Positions 24,991-36,184 of a DNA stretch of 64,000 nt are shown here, piece after piece (position 1 is the stretch's first letter; every line of letters begins with the position of its first letter). The stretch comes from Anarhynchus alexandrinus (Eukaryota > Chordata > Aves > Charadriiformes > Charadriidae): positions 144,014 to 208,013 of the forward strand of contig VUYV01000123.1 of NCBI GenBank assembly GCA_008711295.1. Reading direction: 5' to 3'. The notes beneath the pieces were generated by a model. It was given only the letters and a program-made list of their open reading frames with translations, was not told the origin of the DNA and did not search any database. Position numbers and translations under genes: made by a program.

Positions 24991-27378
24991 CCCCAATGAA
25001 AACAGATGACTGAGGCCCGATCCCGTTCTCAGCCAAATTATTGTAAAGGCTAGAGCTGGAAGTTGAGCAAAATGGGGCGCTTGTTGGTGCTTGCCCAGAG
25101 AAAGGAGCTTGAAAGTTTAGGTCCTAAAACAGTAGTGTGACATTAATGTCAGAAAGTTTGTACTTCTTTTCTTTATTTATGAAAAAGTGTCCATGTCTTT
25201 TTAGGTGCAGAAGTTAGATGGATGCAGTGGTAACAAAGGACCCAGTTTCTCAGAGATTCTTAAGAGCTGCCAGATAAAATTAGGGTTTCATGAAAGGCTG
25301 AGAGAGTGCAGACGCTCATAAATAACGATGCTGTCCTCCTTCCTTCAACAGCGCTGCAGTGGGGCTCTTCTGGCAGCAGGCACTGTGTTAACGCTTTTAA
25401 TATGCTTTAAAAATGAGTTTTATTTTTTAATGAAACAGTCTTGCATGTTTTAAAAGAGATTTTTTTTTTAAATGGAAAACAAAAAGTTATTTTTGCTAAA
25501 ACAATATAGCCATTTATTCTCCCTCATCCAGAATGGGGAATTTCTCCCTTGAAAATTCATAATGAACTGCATAAACCATATAGCCGTGAACTTCCTTGGA
25601 GTCACTCTGTCTCCCAGAGGTGCATCTCTGGATGCCAATTGTACCCTAGGTTGCACTTTACCCAGTGAAAATGGGAGCAGAGGGGGGGACACGGTTTGTC
25701 ACTTATTATATCTCCAGCAGAGGCTGTGCTGTATCGTGCTGGCTCTGTTCCAGCGGTCAGCAGAAAGTTGGAAGTGAAGAAAGGTGACAGAAAGGTTTCT
25801 TCTCTAATCCTTCCTTCCAGCCCAGAAATAACCCAAACATTTCTTCTTGTAAATGTGAAGATTTAATTTCATTTAAAATAATGACAAAATGCTTATCTGT
25901 GTCAGGCTGCAAAACTAACTGCTCTACAGTAATATTTTGTGCCCAAAAACCCATATGTTTGCACTGGCCTAGGCATTGTCACACGAGTCAGACAACTCAA
26001 AACAGCTCAGTGTAAATGAGAGTCAGGGGAAAACCCCTTTTCAGGTTTGTTCCTTACTCCTTGTCGCTAGAAGAAAAACTATTTAAAAAAAACCCAAACT
26101 TTTTAAAAATAGATACAAAAAATGCAAGCACGAGGATGAATCACCAAAAAAAATCACAAGCCCTAAGCAAGCACATAATATTTGGCTGAAATCACCCTTC
26201 TATTTGAAGCAAAAAAAATAAAAGACCCAGACAATTGAAGTAACAACAATAGCGAGCCTTCCCTTACCCTGGAGTGCTGGCATCCTCCATGCCTTTTGGT
26301 TTTGTTTCAGAAGGAAATCCACCTTCCAGCCATTCAGCCCCAGAAGCTCCTTGGAACAGGTGGTCTCTAAGCTCCAGGGGGAACCAGCAGGCTGAAAGGG
26401 AAAAGCTCCCAATTGCCTCCTACCATAGCCCGAGAAAATACTTCATTATTTGTGTTTCTTTATTGAAATACAGTCTCTTTTATAGCTGAGGCGATACAGA
26501 CAGCTGTTCCATTTATTTCAAATGCTCCCTGTTTCTGGGGTAATCATTTAGAGCTGGTAGCTGAACCTTGAGCAGAGTTTCCTTGACTTCTCAAATAGGG
26601 ATGAAAATCCAGTCTGGAGATTGACAGGAATGTTTCTAGTAGTTCTGGTTAATTCATTTAAATTTTCTTATTATTCTTTTCTTTATCTTGCAGCCAGACA
26701 GTCTTTCCACAGGAACTGATGAAAAATAACAAAACAATTTGTAAAAGCCTGCCTCAAAACTAAATCTTAATGTGCAATGTAGTCTCTCCTTGGGTGAGAA
26801 GTTTGGTTTTCCCTTGAGCAGACTATATTGCTGCCAGTTGGGTCACACCAGAATTTGTGAGTCCCGTTTTGAGTTGTAACGGAGCTGGGGCACGTGCATC
26901 ATCGTATATTGCACTTGCCTTTCCCGTTGCTACCGTCAGTGAGCGTTGCCAATTTCATTAGTGTGGCTAACGGTTCCAATTTACTTCTGGTTTATATTGG
27001 CTTCAGTGAAGGCAAATATAGTAACCCTTCATTTCAGGTGGCACCAGTAGAACTAGATTTGTCATGCCACAGAACAGCCAAAAGAAATACAGTTATTTCT
27101 GGAAAACAGACTTATTTACATGTTATATTCTTGTTAGTGTTATATTGTCACAGTTGTCTGCATACGTAACAGGCTTGGACACAAAAGATCTGGAGAAGGA
27201 TTGTAAAAGAAGGAGGGAAAAGTGCAACAAAATAAGGGAACTACTGAAAATAACAGAGAAAACCAACAACTGAAATGCAAAAATTGAGACAGGAGAATAC
27301 TAAAGAGAAAAACATTGGTAACATAAAAGAAGGAATTGAGTATGGTCAGATTCGGGCCTTCTACATAAAAAAAACCCC

Positions 27379-27412
27379 AAAATAACAAAACAATAACAAA
27401 CAAACAAACAGA
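27379..27412. repeat. (AACA)n microsatellite
   Basis: Plus-strand repeats of AACA with a few interruptions, ending in CAAACAAACAAACAG. Confidence 0.8.
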
Positions 27413-28089
27413 GAATGGTAAGCACTATAAATAGACGCATTCTGGCCATTCCAGGTGTGTGTGGACCCCGCTCTCTGCAAACAGCCAAAGCTGGCTCTTG
27501 GCATCTATAAAAAACTCAGGTGAGCCCCTCACTTTCCTTGTCATTTGAATGTCTGGGGCTTTTGTTCCTATTATGTCTAGGTAGTAATTATGTATAAACA
27601 GAAAATATGTATAATGTGCACATATTAATGTATTTATGTAGATTATTTTGTCAAGACCAAGAATGGAAAGTACCAGGTGAATTTTTTACAGCATTGATGA
27701 AAGAAAGTCACAGGAGGGCCAAGTGTTTCCAGAGCACACCTGTGTGATGTTAATCACAATGTTAGTCCCCAGAAAGGGAGAGAGCAAGGGACTGAGCTTA
27801 AGACATAGGTGAAACATTGAAAACTACTGGGCTTCACCAATCTTGGAATACACCGCAAAAATTGTAATCTTGGCTTGTGAGACAGGGGTTGCGGGGAAGG
27901 TTAAAACATTTAAAGATTGATAAATAAGCATATATGTTTTAAAAATTTGGCTGAAATAAACCTAAATTACAGCCTATACTGAATTCATAAATCTGCAGTG
28001 CACACTGAAGAAGTGTTAAAAGGAAATTATGCTCTTCATTCAGTGGCAAACTGGCAGAAGACGAGATTAATCACTATCATTTTCTTCAG

Positions 28090-28317
28090 TAATTTCAAGG
28101 GGTGTGGAGAAGGCTCTCAGAACAATTCAAATATGTGAATTGCAGAGCACCAAGTGAAAGGAGACAATCGCAGCTGATTTCTGTGAACTATTGCCCAATG
28201 GCAAAATCTCTTTTCTTTTTGAGGAACGCATATTCCAGATATCCGCTGCTGGCATTTTGTCATCTACTTCATCGGATGCTGTGCTTCCTGTTTTGGATCG
28301 TATACTGCGCACATGTG
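28090..28317 (+). other. Exon-like segment of unknown transcript
   Basis: The segment follows TTTTCTTCAG (28080-28089) and ends before GTAAGTAAC (28318 onward), both good splice matches, giving a 228-bp interval with internal CpGs. It is open in one frame only after the first codon (which is TAA), so if transcribed it is more likely untranslated or noncoding. No protein family is recognised, and chance pairing of splice-like sites is common in 64 kb. Confidence 0.15.
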
Positions 28318-29825
28318 GTAAGTAACTTTTATCAAATCTGACAGCAGACCACTGTTTGATAGACTAGTTTCTGAAAAACGTGTGGAACTTTTTGGACTTA
28401 AATACAAGGAAGTTCAAACCCAGTTGGCCATCCTCCAGTGGGCTTTGCACTCCCTACTTTGGTTGAAGATTATTCTTTTAAAAATATCTCTAAATCAATT
28501 TTGAGACACTGCAAGTCCATAGCTTGTCTCACTATAGGGAAATTGTCTGGAAAGTTTAATTTTTTGAAGGCAAGTAAAGATGACTTTTTCAGATATCACG
28601 CAGAGGAAGCCTGATGGTGACATCTCCATAAATGCTCAGGTCACAGCTGCCGATTTTAAAGCCAAGAAATACTCTATAAAAGAGGGGTGACAAAAACTGT
28701 CTTTGGAAACTCTGGGTTCAGTGTCTGGCTGGGAGAATATGAATCCTAAAAAGACGTGACTATTTCTACACAATTTCCAGTCATCAGAGGAAAGCCCTAT
28801 GGAATTTAAATAAAATATTCACCTTTCAATCAACTCATCCATTTCTAAAGCCGAGAAGTAATCCTGTGTTGAATTTTATTGGACGGCTTACAGACTTTCA
28901 GAAAGGATCGAATTCTAAATTAATTTCTACAGAACATTTCTCTACCTCTTTATTGGCTTCATCTCTATTATATTCTGTCGGATTTTCCACATGGGTGAGG
29001 AAAAGCCCTTTACGACCTCAAACAAGGGAAACCTGCCTATTTAAAAGCCATGGGGTGAGGGTATGTGTGTATGGCACAGTTCGCTGTCGTGCGGAGATAC
29101 TGGAAGCCGCCCTGGATAATCTTGCTGGGTTATGGGAAGCATTATAGCTGTATTAACACAGGACTCCAGTCAGGCTCCTATCGTTTGCTTCTCAGCTGAG
29201 CTTATTAGCCTATAGAAGGTGCCGTACTGATGCAAAGAGGTTTTTTTGGTGGTTTTCACAGTAACCTATTTAGATTTCAACTTGGCCTTTTTGGGGCATC
29301 ACATCACTTTAAGCAGACTTTCCAAAAGTGGCCGGAAGGAAGAAAACACTTGCATGAGAGGTGACTCGTCCAATGCAAGTTAAATTCACTGCATCCCCTA
29401 TGGAAGGTGGCAACAAATGGGAACGCCAACTGCAATTATTTACTGTTGATCCTGATCTTAGAGATTATCTTCCAAGAAATAAGCAGACTAATGTACAGTG
29501 AGGAGGAGGAAGGTGTTTCTGGTGTGGTTGAATAGGTTAGCCACGGGTCTAGTGATCTAATCTAAGGCACTTGAGCTGAAGTTTTCAAATGCTTCTGCCT
29601 TCCCACTAGTGCACTTTAACACAGTGAGAAACTCGTTCTTCCGAAGCACGTATGAATCTTTTCCCAGACTATGTCTGAGATTTTAAAACAAAGGTTTAGA
29701 GCTTCCTAGAACATCCTTAGAATGAACGCTTTGTACCATAGTTCGCACCATTTTGTGGTGATTTTTATTATTTTGAGGGCAGTCTCTCCATATCATACAG
29801 CTTATAATTTCCAGTAATAACAGAA

Positions 29826-29871
29826 GTTTGGGTTTTGGTTTTGTTTGGGTTTTGTTTGGGTTTTTTTTTTT
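29826..29871. repeat. (GGTTTTGTTT)n-like T/G tract
   Basis: Alternating GGGTTTT and GGTTTTGTTT units ending in a T-run. The units do not keep the six-base telomeric period, so it is a simple T/G-rich repeat. Confidence 0.75.
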
Positions 29872-31610
29872 GCAAGTGGCCGGCTGTTTTATCTGTACAA
29901 TGATAGCTGCAATTTCAATTTAAAAATTCACCCCCTTTGCAAGAGCCAGGAATTTCGTTCACCACATGTGTCTGGATTCCTTTACATTATCCTAACACAC
30001 ACACAATTGTCAAGCTAGACTTTGACAATGAAATTAGTGTCATGGATAAAAAAAAATAAGAGCTTTAGCCTCTAGGTGCACCTGTTTACAGCAACCAGGC
30101 AGGCTCAGTCAGGGGGTGTGTGTGTATCAGTCTGCCACTGCAGCTGTTCCATTACCATAAAAACCATAGTATTTATTAAGTTTTAAGCCTTTCTGAACTC
30201 TGTAACTTTGGCTTACAAAGGGAGGCTGTAATGCTATGTCTGGACTGTGATAATAGTTCAGATAAAGATCCAGCATGTGACTCCTAATGACAGCATTAAG
30301 TCTATTGGAAGGAACTACATCAAACTATATGCAGCAAAGCAGACAGCAAATATGAACCATGAAGAATTAATGATTAACTACTCGCTGCATGCTTCACTGG
30401 GAACAGCGCTGCCATTGAGGGAGTCTGCAAACTCTGCGGAAGAAGTTAACTCACAAACTGGACTTACACAACACGGTAAAAATCACAAATGCACTGGTTA
30501 GACTTTGGGTGTGTGTTTTTCGGTGAAAGAAAGTTATTTCCTTTGCAAACAAATTTCAGGGCTTGTTCATGTCCCCAGTCCTGCAGCTGATTCTATATGG
30601 ACAGGACACCCCTGTAACTTCAACAGACTCCCCCCCCACACAATGAATTTAGCCTGTCCCAGGCATGTCCACATGGATTCAACTACGGTATAGGAGTTCC
30701 AGTTATGACAAACAACCAAACTCTTAGACACTGTGTTAAATCTTCATTATGCTTTAAAGGCTGCTTGTGTTTTTTCTTTTTCTAGGAGAAAGTTGTGTGG
30801 GATTACACTTGTTAATCTTTGTCCATTCTGTAAATTGAGCAACCTGTAACATTTGAAAGATGGCTTTGGAATTGCTGCCTTGTGAATGACTTCTATGTTA
30901 ACATTCACAGCTTCAAACTAACATCACTGAGAGAAGTGGCTGGAAACCCTGGAGAAAACAATGCCATGGCTACTGAAAGGCTGTGAAGATGAGGTCTGTC
31001 TCCCTCCATTCCTGGCAGTGAGGAATTTCTGCCTTTGCAACTGCTCTCTTACTTCTGTGCAAGGTACAAGTCTTGGCTCCTGCTGACCTGGTAATTCAGT
31101 GGGAGCCAGAAAAAATGGGCAGGAACACCTACATTTCCCAGAGAAGAAATCCTGCTGTCAGCTGTTGTGCTGTGGGTCACCACCTTCCATGTCAACAGCT
31201 TGAGAGCCGACCTGCTCTGCTGCAGTGCAGGGTGGTGCGCTGGGGACCTGCCCGGCCTGCAAGACCTCAGGTCTGCACATCCCCAAAGGCACGCTTGCAG
31301 CCGAAATCCTCGAATTCCTGACCTGCCTCCCCACCCTGAGCGCCAGGGATGCACAAGTGAGGAGCAGTGCTGTGTGAAGCTCTTTCTGTAATCAACGGAG
31401 GAAATTAGGCAACCCCAAAGGTCAGTTCAGCCTGCCTCAGATTTAAATCACCTAAACTGTAGAGGACTGTATTGACAGTGTGAAATGATGAGGCTCCAAC
31501 CTTAAGGCTTGCTGGAAGTGCATGGTTGTTTACCTAAGTCAAGTGCCAAGTACAGAAATTATGTTTATGCCAATACAGTTCTATTTATGGCATTTCTATT
31601 TATCTTGCAG

Positions 31611-31668
31611 TCGTGAATGGGCCTAATGAAAATGAGGATGAGCTCCAGTATATTGAGGAAAGTAGGTT
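31611..31668 (+). other. Possible short coding exon
   Basis: A strong acceptor (TTTCTATTTATCTTGCAG, ending 31610) is followed by a frame reading Val-Asn-Gly-Pro-Asn-Glu-Asn-Glu-Asp-Glu-Leu-Gln-Tyr-Ile-Glu-Glu. This acidic, low-bias composition looks more like protein than its surroundings. The frame closes with TGA a few codons later. Candidate donors (GTAGGT, GTTATG) near 31660-31668 are weak. No family is recognised. It could be a chance frame or a terminal or cassette exon, and the end coordinate is provisional. Confidence 0.15.
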
Positions 31669-32128
31669 ATGATGTTCTCTTCCTAAAACTACAGAAAATT
31701 TTCAATGTTAAACAAGAAGTACTTAATGGTTTGGTTCAGTGTTTTGGCCCAGACTGGTGCAACTCTCGATCACTCCACCTCCCGGCACTGCATCCCATCA
31801 CTTTATAACCAGCACAGCGCATGCTCATTCCTTTTGTATTCTTGCAGTGGCTTTTACATTTGTTTTCTGCTGCTAGATCAGCGGGAATTTGAAGGACTCT
31901 GAATTAGTTATGTTTTATGACAGGTATGAATACCTTAGCCTTCTGTGGTGGGCTGACCGTGGCTGGCTGCCAGACACCCGTCCTCCCGCTCTCTCAATCC
32001 CCCTCTTCAACAGGACAAGGGGGAGAAAATTGGATGGAAAAGCTCATGGGCTGAGATAGGGGCAGGGAGATCACTCACCAATTACTGTCACGGGCAAAAC
32101 ATACTCTACACTGAGAAAATTAATTTCG

Positions 32129-32134
32129 TTTATT
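32129..32134 (-). terminator. Polyadenylation signal in antisense LTR
   Basis: The complement reads AATAAA, about 185 bases before the LTR 3' end at 31944, the expected order for R and U5. Confidence 0.55.
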
Positions 32135-32534
32135 GCCAGTTAAAATAGAGTAGGATGGTGAGAAACAAAGACTAAAACACCTTCATTCACAGGTCCTCCA
32201 TCTCCTCCCCCAGGAGTGGTGCAGGAGGACGGGGAACAGGGTTCGAGGTCAGTCCATAACAGCTTCTCTCTGCCACTCCTTCCTCCTTACACTTTTCCCT
32301 TCCTCCAGCGTGGCTCCTTCCCATGGGCTGCAGTTCCTTTCGGGAGCCTGCTCTGATGTGGCGCAGGGAAATACCTGCTCCACCACGGCCTCCTCCAGGG
32401 GCTGGCTGCAGGGGAGTCTCTGCTTGGGCACCTGGAGGACCTCCTCCCCTCCTCTGACCTTGGTGTTCCCTCTGGTGTTTCTCACTCTTTTTATTCCCTC
32501 CTCCACTCTCTGTCCAGTGGGTTTTTTGCCCTTT

Positions 32535-32542
32535 CTTAAATA
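32535..32542 (-). promoter_or_regulatory. TATA-like box of the antisense LTR
   Basis: The complement reads TATTTAAG, upstream of the LTR AATAAA signal in the minus direction, where the U3 promoter is expected. Confidence 0.45.
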
Positions 32543-33255
32543 CATTTTCCCTAAGGCACCACCATTATGGCTGCGGGGCTCAGCTGTGCCCTGTGGTGGG
32601 TTGATTGGAACTGTCTGAGTCGGGCACAGGGCAGCCCCGGCCACCATGCACCCTTGCTGCCAGTGCCTGGGCACTGCATCCCATGCAGCTTCACAGAGGC
32701 CCAGATCTGCAGGAAGATTTGCTCTTTTCTGTCTCATCTGATCTGAACATCACAGGCAATTTTGTCAATATGCAAATTTACAGTCATGTATGGGAACTCT
32801 CTCACCTGTTTTATTCAGCCAAAAGTCAGGTCTCTAGGCTACAGTTACCGATCGTGGTCCCTTTATGGTCAGCGGAGAGGGACAGGCACCTTCAGAGGCA
32901 TGTTCAGTACATCCTAAACTACGGATGGGCTGGGCATCCCTTCAACAGGCTTGTCCGTCTCCATTGGCTGTGGAAGTAGACAAGATAAGATATTATTTCC
33001 TTCTTTTTCTTTCCTGGAGGCCACTGGACGTCTACTCTAAAATAATGTGTTTCTCTGTTGTTGTTTCAGAGAGAAAACAGCCTTTCCTACACAACAATCT
33101 GATTTTAGCACTCCGTGGACTAAACAGCTTCTAGAATTTCACTATCATGGCAGCCCAGCATCTCGTTACGGAGATATGACATCCCAGTACCACAGCAGGT
33201 CTTCATGAGGTTTCATGCAAGTTTTGGAGTCTTCGGGTCTTGGGCATGTGCATGC

Positions 33256-33274
33256 GTGTGTGTGTGTGTGTGTG
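33256..33274. repeat. (GT)n microsatellite
   Basis: About nine uninterrupted GT units. Confidence 0.88.
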
Positions 33275-36170
33275 CATATACTGCTAAAGGGAAGAAGTTG
33301 GGGTTTGTGTGCAAGACCTGTGATCATCCACCCTGGTCAACGGATAGCTCTTTGGCTCTGTTTTAGACCGCTCAAACTAGCTGTCTCCAAGGCAAATCTT
33401 CTCAGGAGGGCCCAAGCCAACCGGTGCCAAATGACTTTTGATGTAGCAGCAGAGACACAGCTATCGCCTGTGCTATAGCAACATTAGATTACTGTGTGTT
33501 GAATGGGCCCGGGGTACAAATAAAGTACTGGGTTTCAAGGAAGAAGTTGGGAAGCGTTTTTAAAAATCCGGATGTGGAATGATGACTCTATGGGAGAGAT
33601 CCAGTTTCCCAAACAAATGCATTTGGAGCTATTTGAGATGCCCTCAGGTACCAAACGTGTCCGCTCAGAGCTGGGAAACACTGCATAGTGCCTATGGGGG
33701 ATTTGCTTCTGGCTTGGAAGCCAGGCACCCGCTGGGCTGTCCTGCGGTGCCTACAGTTATAAGAAGGCCATAGGTTTAAGCAACTGTATCATACACTTAT
33801 TTATTAATCACAGGTTTACGCGTTTTCTTTAAGGAATTGATTTGAAAATCTGTTTTTTCTTTTCTTCTTTTTCTATATAGCTGTTTAGGGAATTATGATG
33901 CCCTTCCTGAAAATCAGTAGCACTTTACATTATGAGTAGACATTAGCTTCAGTACTATCTACCCTAGTGACAACTCTACTGACGAATGTGAGAATGGCAA
34001 AACCAGGCCAAAAATGAATGTATGAGAGAGAGGAACTGTTCCTAATACTCATCATTAATTTGAATTCTTTGCATTTGGGAAAGATTTCCTTCTTCTTTTT
34101 TTTTTTTTATTTTAAGATTTTGGAATCAGCTAAATCTTTCTCCAACCTGCTTTTTAAGTTAATCATTGTTTTTTTCTCTCCAGTTTTATAAATAAAAAAA
34201 AATAAAAATCCTTGCTTTACAAAACCACATTTTTTTTTTAATTTAGTGGCTGCTTTCCAAAGCAGGAAGTTAAGAAAATAAAGCAGCTTTATAGCCAGAG
34301 TAAGATAAATAGTACTGTCCTAAGAGGGAATGCTATTTATACTCCTTTTGTGTTTATATTTCCTATTCTGTCCTCTTCCCCATTCCACTGACTGTAATTA
34401 AAATCATAGCTTCTGAAGTAATTTTACATTTCCTTTCCAGTGCTAATGCTGTTTTACCCCCTACAGAAATTACAATGGTGTGATTGCTAGTGTAGGCGAG
34501 CTAAAAAGGACAGATAACACTTTAATCTCTGCCATTTAAACCTGCTCTTTTGTAGGCGGGCCATTACGATGAACTAGGTGATGGTTTCACAAATGTCTTA
34601 TCATGAGTAGAGTCTTGATGTTGCGCATGTTCTAACAATTACATCGCTGTGCAAAAATACCCTTCTCTACTCAGAAGAAGGGGAGGTGACCTGAGTTTCA
34701 GCTGGGATGGAGTCACACAGCATTTACATTGGCTCTTTGTTCAGTCTGTGTAGAGAAATATGTGCTTGGGGTGCTTGGTTTGTCTACTGGAGCTCTCATA
34801 AGCATATGTGCCTCTCTGAGAGTAGAGAGAAACATGCCGCATCATTTATCAGGACTGTGTTGCTCACTTATTTATGGTGATACGCATCAGGTGTAGGCAC
34901 ACGTGCCCTAGAGCTGGGTGCTGAAATTAGCAGCCCTACACCCGGATATAGGCTGTTATATAGAAGTGTTGTTATCGTCGTCACCACCATCAACTCAGCA
35001 AAGAAAAACTTGGAAATAATTCTGGCTCTGGGACTCCAAGTAGCTGGGATCAGATAAGGGACAAAGAGAGGAAACGTTTCAGAGAGACCCTTGTCCTCGG
35101 TGGCTGTGTCGATGCAGGAAAGCGCATTTGTTCCAGCTGATGCAAAATAGCCGTGTGGCTGTAGCTGGGGACGTAGTGGCAGTGGCGCTGGGGCAGCAGT
35201 CGTGGCCAGTGATGCTGGCTGGTGGGAGGGATCCCCGACTTGTGTCCCCCCAGGATGGTTCACAAGTCCAGTGCCACAGAGAACCAGTTGTTTTGTTCCA
35301 AAAGAAAGCTGGAGAGCTGATTAGTGCTTATGAATTAGATTAGGAACATTAGATGATCGGGAGCGTGTGTGGGGGGCAAGATATCTGGCAATGTACGAAC
35401 AGCTATTGTTTCCTAAATTATTTCCCTGTATGAATAATGTGTTGGCTGTGGTGGAGTCCCCCTGAGACACCTGTCCTGCACCGACTAACTAGGTTAAGCC
35501 TAACTGAGGGTCTGGATTTAACTGTAGGTGCACTTTGGGCACCGTAGTCCTTTAATGAATCTAATTATGAGGGCATTCGTAATGTGGTATTGTTTGTATG
35601 TGGTGCTGGGCAGGAACTTCATGGGACTGAAATCCATTAATAAAAAATGCACTCATAAAAAACAGTGACAGAATTATCTTGCTATCATAAACTCATAACT
35701 TTTGGGACTTACGAGTCACCGTAAGCAAATGGAAAAAAAGAAACTGAAACAATGCAGTGTTAATTGGCGAGGCTTTTTTAGGATGAATAAGTGTTCTTTC
35801 ATACAAATCCAAACAGTGTCAGACACAGCGGAGGCTGATCCCTATTTAGGATCTACAGGCAGTATAGGAAAACTGCACAGCCTGAGGCTGCCCTGTCGCA
35901 CTCCCTCGAAGGCGGAATAGAGGTGGCAGAATTAAATCCCTGAGAATCCCGGAGCTTCGGTAAGAACTAGCACTGCCCGTTGCCGAACGAGATAAAGAAA
36001 TGCTGATATGAAACAGTGAGACATAGCTTTATCCCTCCCTCCCTCAAAGCCAGCGACTGGTTTGAGTGAAGCTCACTCATACCTAGAGCTTTTCCAAATC
36101 GGTAATGTGCGTAAGAGCCGTCTGGCAGATGTGGAATAAATCCAAGACAAATGCAGGACATGCCGGACGG

Positions 36171-36184
36171 GCTGCACGTGCAGC
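36171..36184. promoter_or_regulatory. Palindromic E-box (CACGTG) in a CpG-containing patch
   Basis: GCTGCACGTGCAGC is a perfect 14-bp palindrome centred on the canonical CACGTG E-box bound by bHLH/bHLH-ZIP factors. It sits in a locally GC-rich patch (about 36080-36330) that is too short and too sparse in CpG for a typical island. Function is inferred only from the motif. Confidence 0.3.

Larger units (their letters stand above)
19043..25000. other. Unique noncoding sequence, AT-rich
   Basis: No gene is recognised. A segment 20730-20833 is bounded by a plausible 3' splice site (TTTCAG) and a 5' splice site (AAAG/GTGAGA) and is open on the plus strand, but has no recognised domain. A dense local inverted and direct repeat occupies 22174-22216, and an imperfect hairpin lies at about 22103-22125. 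A degenerate CA tract is at 24784-24834 and a (TTTTG)n tract at 24960-24990. Confidence 0.5.
25001..31938. other. Unique noncoding sequence with weak exon-like signals
   Basis: No gene is recognised. Simple repeats are an (AACA)n tract (27379-27412) and a GGTTTTGTTT-type tract (29826-29871). A TATAAATAG box-like sequence lies at about 27427. Splice-like boundaries occur at 26693 (TATCTTGCAG acceptor), 28089/28318 (CAG acceptor and GTAAGT donor) and 31610 (TATCTTGCAG acceptor). A GC-richer patch occupies about 31070-31380. Frames up to 101 codons have no recognised domain. Confidence 0.5.
31944..32888 (-). mobile_element. Solo LTR of an ERVL-type endogenous retrovirus, antisense
   Basis: The plus strand begins TGTGGTGGGCTGACCGTGGC, matching the complement of the 3' end of a common neoavian ERVL-type LTR family (from memory), and includes the family's conserved TCACTCACCAATTACTGTCA-like block and the GGCTGCAGGGGAGTCTCTGC region. 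Minus orientation is supported by an AATAAA signal (complement of 32129-32134) downstream of a TATA-like TATTTAAG (complement of 32535-32542). Five-base repeats CCTTC flank 31944 and 32888 (31939-31943 and 32889-32893), with the terminal dinucleotides TG and CA in place. Family similarity is clear only to about 32740, so the outer 150 bp rests mainly on the duplication. No internal proviral sequence adjoins it. The 162-codon minus-strand frame 32249-32737 is a chance frame in LTR sequence. Confidence 0.82.

Noticed and set aside
26694..26740. Strong splice acceptor (TTTATCTTGCAG) with a short following segment
   Set aside because: No convincing donor follows and the segment has an in-frame stop; too weak for a feature.
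27427..27435. TATAAATAG as a possible promoter
   Set aside because: An isolated TATA-like match in AT-rich DNA without nearby initiator, CpG content or transcript evidence.
32249..32737. 162-codon minus-strand open frame, the longest in the window
   Set aside because: It lies wholly inside the antisense LTR, in sequence that is noncoding U3/R in this family, and has no recognised domain.
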